Positions 61,215 to 64,000 of a stretch of 64,000 nucleotides of DNA are shown one piece after another. The notes beneath the pieces are model-generated. The model was not told the DNA's origin. It did not search any database and saw only the letters and a list, made by a program, of their open reading frames with translations. This stretch comes from a virus: the IMG/VR virus record IMGVR_UViG_3300036766_002289, positions 326,040 to 390,039 of that record; one strand, 5' to 3'. The stretch's first letter is position 1. Every line of letters begins with the position of its first letter. The translations under genes were made by a program, and so were the position numbers.

Positions 61215-61976
61215 TTAATCCTTGCTCTCAATTTCATTGATGAAATCGTACTTGGCTGCTTCTTTTTCTAGAGCAGTATTCATTACTGAAAGCTCAGTAG
61301 GAATTGGGGTTCCAGTAGCAGCTAGTTTACGGGTATATCCTCTGAAGGCTGCGGTGCCTGAAGAGGCAGCAGCAACGCCAGTAATTGCAGAAGCGGCATT
61401 ACTAAAATCTTGTAATTTCAGTAATGGTGTGCCACAAGTTTCGGCAATTGTGGCCCAGAACGTATTGGATTCTTTGTCATAATCCTTATAAAGGCACTGC
61501 AAAGGATAGACATTGATCCCTGCCGCCTTTAGTTCATTCAACTCATTACGCCAATTCAACTTATCTTTATTTAGTGGGTAGTGCGGTTCATGGGGTGCTG
61601 CATCACCAATCATGACCAAAATCTTGCCACCTTCCATCTTTGACCAGCCCATGCTCTTGGCTAGGCTCATTACAAGTTCATAGCATTCAGGGGCATCACC
61701 GCCACCAGTATTAGGTGCAGTGCGAATAAACTTATAGACGGCAGATTTGTCGTTGGTTAGTGGGAGTAGGTTGTAGCAATTCTTGCCATCGCAATAATCA
61801 CCGTGGGAAATAAGGCCAACTCTTAGGTCTGGGATGAGTTGGAACATTTCTTCGACTGTTTTCTCCATATGACTGCGGACATTGGCAATAGCCGCTGCCA
61901 TAGAGCCAGTTGTATCGAAGCTAAAAACTACTTCTGTGGCTTTATTGATATTCTCTGTAATATTAACGCTGTCCAT
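61215..61976 (-). CDS. von Willebrand factor A domain protein
   Basis: A 253 aa protein with a complete-looking MIDAS metal site: DTTGS at 21-25, Thr of APNTGGGDAPE near 87-97, and Asp of MIGDAAPH near 123. The rest is a vWA Rossmann fold followed by a helical Ala-rich tail. vWA domains bind partner proteins through a metal ion. It lies 23 bases upstream of the patatin-like gene on the same strand; the two may work together. Confidence 0.88.
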   Translation of the reverse strand: MDSVNITENINKATEVVFSFDTTGSMAAAIANVRSHMEKTVEEMFQLIPDLRVGLISHGDYCDGKNCYNLLPLTNDKSAVYKFIRTAPNTGGGDAPECYELVMSLAKSMGWSKMEGGKILVMIGDAAPHEPHYPLNKDKLNWRNELNELKAAGINVYPLQCLYKDYDKESNTFWATIAETCGTPLLKLQDFSNAASAITGVAAASSGTAAFRGYTRKLAATGTPIPTELSVMNTALEKEAAKYDFINEIESKD

Positions 61977-62043
61977 GATTAAATCTCCAAAACGTAATAT
62001 GATAGCACAACTAGGGTTTTATTGCAAGGCTTACTCTAACTTA

Positions 62044-62460
62044 CTACAAATTGCTTCTTTGTAAAGGGGTTTCTGTGCGAAAATCTTTGTAGTTTACACC
62101 ATCAAAGATCAGTTCCATTTCTATGGATTTATCTGTATCTTCAATTTTGCAATGTAGAATTTTCAAATTTTGTAGAGTCCATTGTTCTTCGTCTGAACTC
62201 ATTTTACCCCAACCTGCACTTCTTGTAGTACAGCCAGTTTGGGGATTTCTTTTGCCTTCTTCTGCGTAGAAGCTGCTTATTTTAATTTTAGCATCTTCAA
62301 AAGCTTCATTAAACTTTTTGATTTTAAGAGATTGCCAAGTAGCGTGCCAAGGTTGCCAGTCGCCATTAATCTCTAGGCCACCGACATATAGTTTTGGCCT
62401 AACTGCTTCTACTTCTAATATAAGAACATCATTTTTCATCGAGTGAATTTCTAATTTCAT
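62044..62460 (-). CDS. Hypothetical beta-rich protein
   Basis: A 138 aa protein; AGGG lies ahead of the ATG at 62460, which overlaps the previous gene by 32 bases. Strand-rich with KLYVGGLEINGDWQPWHATW. Function unknown. Confidence 0.58.
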   Translation of the reverse strand: MKLEIHSMKNDVLILEVEAVRPKLYVGGLEINGDWQPWHATWQSLKIKKFNEAFEDAKIKISSFYAEEGKRNPQTGCTTRSAGWGKMSSDEEQWTLQNLKILHCKIEDTDKSIEMELIFDGVNYKDFRTETPLQRSNL

Positions 62461-62728
62461 TTTCTACCCTATTTTGCAATCGAATAAATTCCTTACTAGC
62501 GTAAACGTCACTAGTTAGGTTGTTTTGCAATACGTCATAACAATAAATCTGTACTAATTTAAGCAGAAGTTTCTCGCCCTTATTAGCTTTTTGCGGTAAA
62601 GATATTTTAAGTCCTTCAACCAAAAGTGCATAGTTTTGTAATTTCAAATTTGCATTAATTGTAAATTGGTATTCTGGATGTTTGACTTTTAGTTTCTTAC
62701 CTTTTTTCAATTGTTCTAGCAATTTCAT
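62429..62728 (-). CDS. Hypothetical protein
   Basis: A 99 aa Lys/Leu-rich helical protein coupled to its upstream neighbour by ATGA. No motif recognised. Confidence 0.55.
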   Translation of the reverse strand: MKLLEQLKKGKKLKVKHPEYQFTINANLKLQNYALLVEGLKISLPQKANKGEKLLLKLVQIYCYDVLQNNLTSDVYASKEFIRLQNRVENEIRNSLDEK

Positions 62729-63141
62729 AAGTCCGCTCCTTCTAAGTTCATTTCTTTGATTTTTTGTTGCACAATGTTTAATTGTTTTTCTATATTTTTC
62801 TTTTGCATATGTAGGACTGGTTCTTTTTTCTCTATTAATGCAATTACTTCCACAAGATTGTTTCTGAGTGTCTTTTCTTCTTGGATTGCAGAAATTTCAT
62901 GTTCAGATAACCTTCTAATAGCCAAGTCAATATTGGAATGAATATGATGCATCCCAATAATAACGCCTTCAGCAGCGGTGTCAAGACGGTATTTCAACAC
63001 TTCTGAAATTGGTAATTTATTCAAATCTTCCAGTGTATGGATATATTTAAATCCAATTATCTTTTTCCAGTCTTCTTTATGTGGACCTTGTACAGCTGTT
63101 ACGCGGGTATTAACTCTTTCACACCATATGAATTTTTTCAT
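62725..63141 (-). CDS. Hypothetical helical protein
   Basis: A 138 aa protein. After a short basic start (MKKFIWCERVNTRVTAVQGP) it is mainly amphipathic helix with Glu/Lys pairs in the last 60 residues. AACTATAATAATAT directly precedes the ATG and there is no ribosome site. Function unknown. Confidence 0.57.
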   Translation of the reverse strand: MKKFIWCERVNTRVTAVQGPHKEDWKKIIGFKYIHTLEDLNKLPISEVLKYRLDTAAEGVIIGMHHIHSNIDLAIRRLSEHEISAIQEEKTLRNNLVEVIALIEKKEPVLHMQKKNIEKQLNIVQQKIKEMNLEGADL

Positions 63142-63153
63142 ATATTATTATAG

Positions 63154-63483
63154 TTACGCTGACATGTTCTTCATAATTCTCTTCATCCTTGCCGCCCATG
63201 CTTGCATTCTTTTCAAGTCTTTATATATCGTGAATACGCTACCACAGAAAGGATGCTTTAATTTAAATTTAAACAAATTAAAAATGAGTGTTTTTGGTTT
63301 AACTTTCTTTAGGATATCATAACCATAGAAATTCCAGCCAACTGCGCAATCGGTACATATGGGCACAATCTCCGTGTCTACTGTTCTAAGAACAGATGTG
63401 GCTTTATGATTGCCACATGCTAGACAAGGTTTATTGCCAAAAAAATTGGCTTGCCAAAGAGGATCAGGGAATTCAAAATTCAT
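63154..63483 (-). CDS. Hypothetical zinc-binding protein
   Basis: A 109 aa protein with CLACGNHK at about 19-26 and CTDCAVGW at about 43-50, two Cys pairs that would hold one zinc ion, followed by a hydrophobic and basic C-terminal half. Overlaps the neighbouring gene by 11 bases. Confidence 0.58.
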   Translation of the reverse strand: MNFEFPDPLWQANFFGNKPCLACGNHKATSVLRTVDTEIVPICTDCAVGWNFYGYDILKKVKPKTLIFNLFKFKLKHPFCGSVFTIYKDLKRMQAWAARMKRIMKNMSA

Positions 63484-64000
63484 CGTTCAATCCTTCATAA
63501 AGGTCAAACCAATCTTTATCTTCTTCTACATTTGTGTCATAAAGGCAATACTCCGTTGTAAAATGTGGTGGTGCCCGCCACATGCAACAGTATTTTATGG
63601 CCAAAGCACCATATGACTTTTTATCATATTCTCTATCGGTGCAAAGGAAATAATCCTTTCCATGATTTCGGCTCATAGGAAGGCGACAATTATCTTTAGC
63701 CTGGAAGTGAATCTCAAAATACAAACTTTGATCTGCATATTGTGGGTAACGGGGGCATTCAATCTTTACTCGGATGATATTGACCCCAGCATCTTTTAAC
63801 TTGGATACAATCCCATCAACCCATTGCTTGCATTCATCGTAGTCTTTGCATCTATAGGTATGGGAGGTCATATATTCTGTTCGAAAATATGATCTATCAG
63901 GCTTGACTAAATCTATAACTATCGTATTGACATTTAAAGATTTAGCAGCTTCTATGATTTTTTTATCACCAGTGATATGGATTTCAAATACTTGCAGCAA
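63473..64000 (-). CDS. Hypothetical protein, N-terminus beyond window
   Basis: At least 175 codons; the frame runs off the right edge (the first codon in view is TTG), so the true start is probably outside. Alternating strands and helices (VFEIHITGDKKIIEAAKSLN, VNTIVIDLVKPD, NIIRVKIECPRYPQ) suggest a ferredoxin-like alpha/beta fold. I have no family for it. Confidence 0.55.
   Translation of the reverse strand: MLQVFEIHITGDKKIIEAAKSLNVNTIVIDLVKPDRSYFRTEYMTSHTYRCKDYDECKQWVDGIVSKLKDAGVNIIRVKIECPRYPQYADQSLYFEIHFQAKDNCRLPMSRNHGKDYFLCTDREYDKKSYGALAIKYCCMWRAPPHFTTEYCLYDTNVEEDKDWFDLYEGLNDEF

Overview
The window is part of the genome of a tailed, contractile-tail bacteriophage (myovirus) whose virion genes belong to the T4 supergroup. 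The evidence is a T4-type terminase large subunit, a gp20-type portal, a gp21-type prohead protease, a Glu-rich gp22-type core protein, a gp23-type major capsid protein, and gp53, gp5, gp25, gp6 and gp7/P2-I-like baseplate genes. The DNA is AT-rich, the genes are packed tightly on both strands with many ATGA or TAATG overlaps, and most have AAGGAG-type ribosome binding sites, so the host is a bacterium. The sequence does not reveal which one. No tRNA, rRNA, CRISPR array, integrase or insertion sequence was seen. Sheath, tube and lysis genes are not recognisable here and must lie elsewhere.

Layout. 1-2000 (minus): a three-gene cassette with a DNA methyltransferase and a PD-(D/E)XK protein, possibly restriction-modification. 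2050-4205: small genes and an HNH homing endonuclease. 4259-17098 (plus): the tail and baseplate block (tape-measure-like protein, gp53, Cys-rich hub, gp5-like spike, gp25, gp6, gp7-like). 17141-18184: a LAGLIDADG homing endonuclease. 19238-27339: an adhesin or fibre block of three proteins sharing an N-terminal module and PKD folds; the last is 1444 aa and carries about 85 units of an 11-residue repeat. 27342-30643: glycosyltransferase-like genes around a likely abundant virion protein. 30869-34691: an actin-like ATPase and neighbours. 34674-38258: primase, Cas4-like nuclease and a methyltransferase. 38266-41997: small genes, a poly-Asp protein, a HExxH metalloprotease and a CYTH protein. 42200-56288: terminase, a 2H phosphoesterase, an HNH homing endonuclease, the portal gene interrupted by an intein, then protease, core and capsid genes. 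56406-64000: an accessory region, mostly minus strand, of short genes including three tandem paralogues, a YqeY-like protein, a patatin-like lipase and a von Willebrand A protein.

Regulation. Two promoter styles are visible. Morphogenesis genes are often preceded by a TAAATA-core motif like the T4 late promoter TATAAATA. The three homing endonucleases and the methyltransferase cassette each have a sigma70-like promoter (a -35 box, exactly 17 nt, a -10 box) placed so that transcription would begin at or within a few bases of the start codon. Four rho-independent terminators close the most strongly expressed units. Two genes, portal and CYTH, appear to start at AUC and AUU.

Several small genes under 60 codons were found by direct reading (3513-3689, 38266-38436, 41009-41167, 58164-58328). 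Family assignments come from motifs and remembered family patterns; no database search was run.
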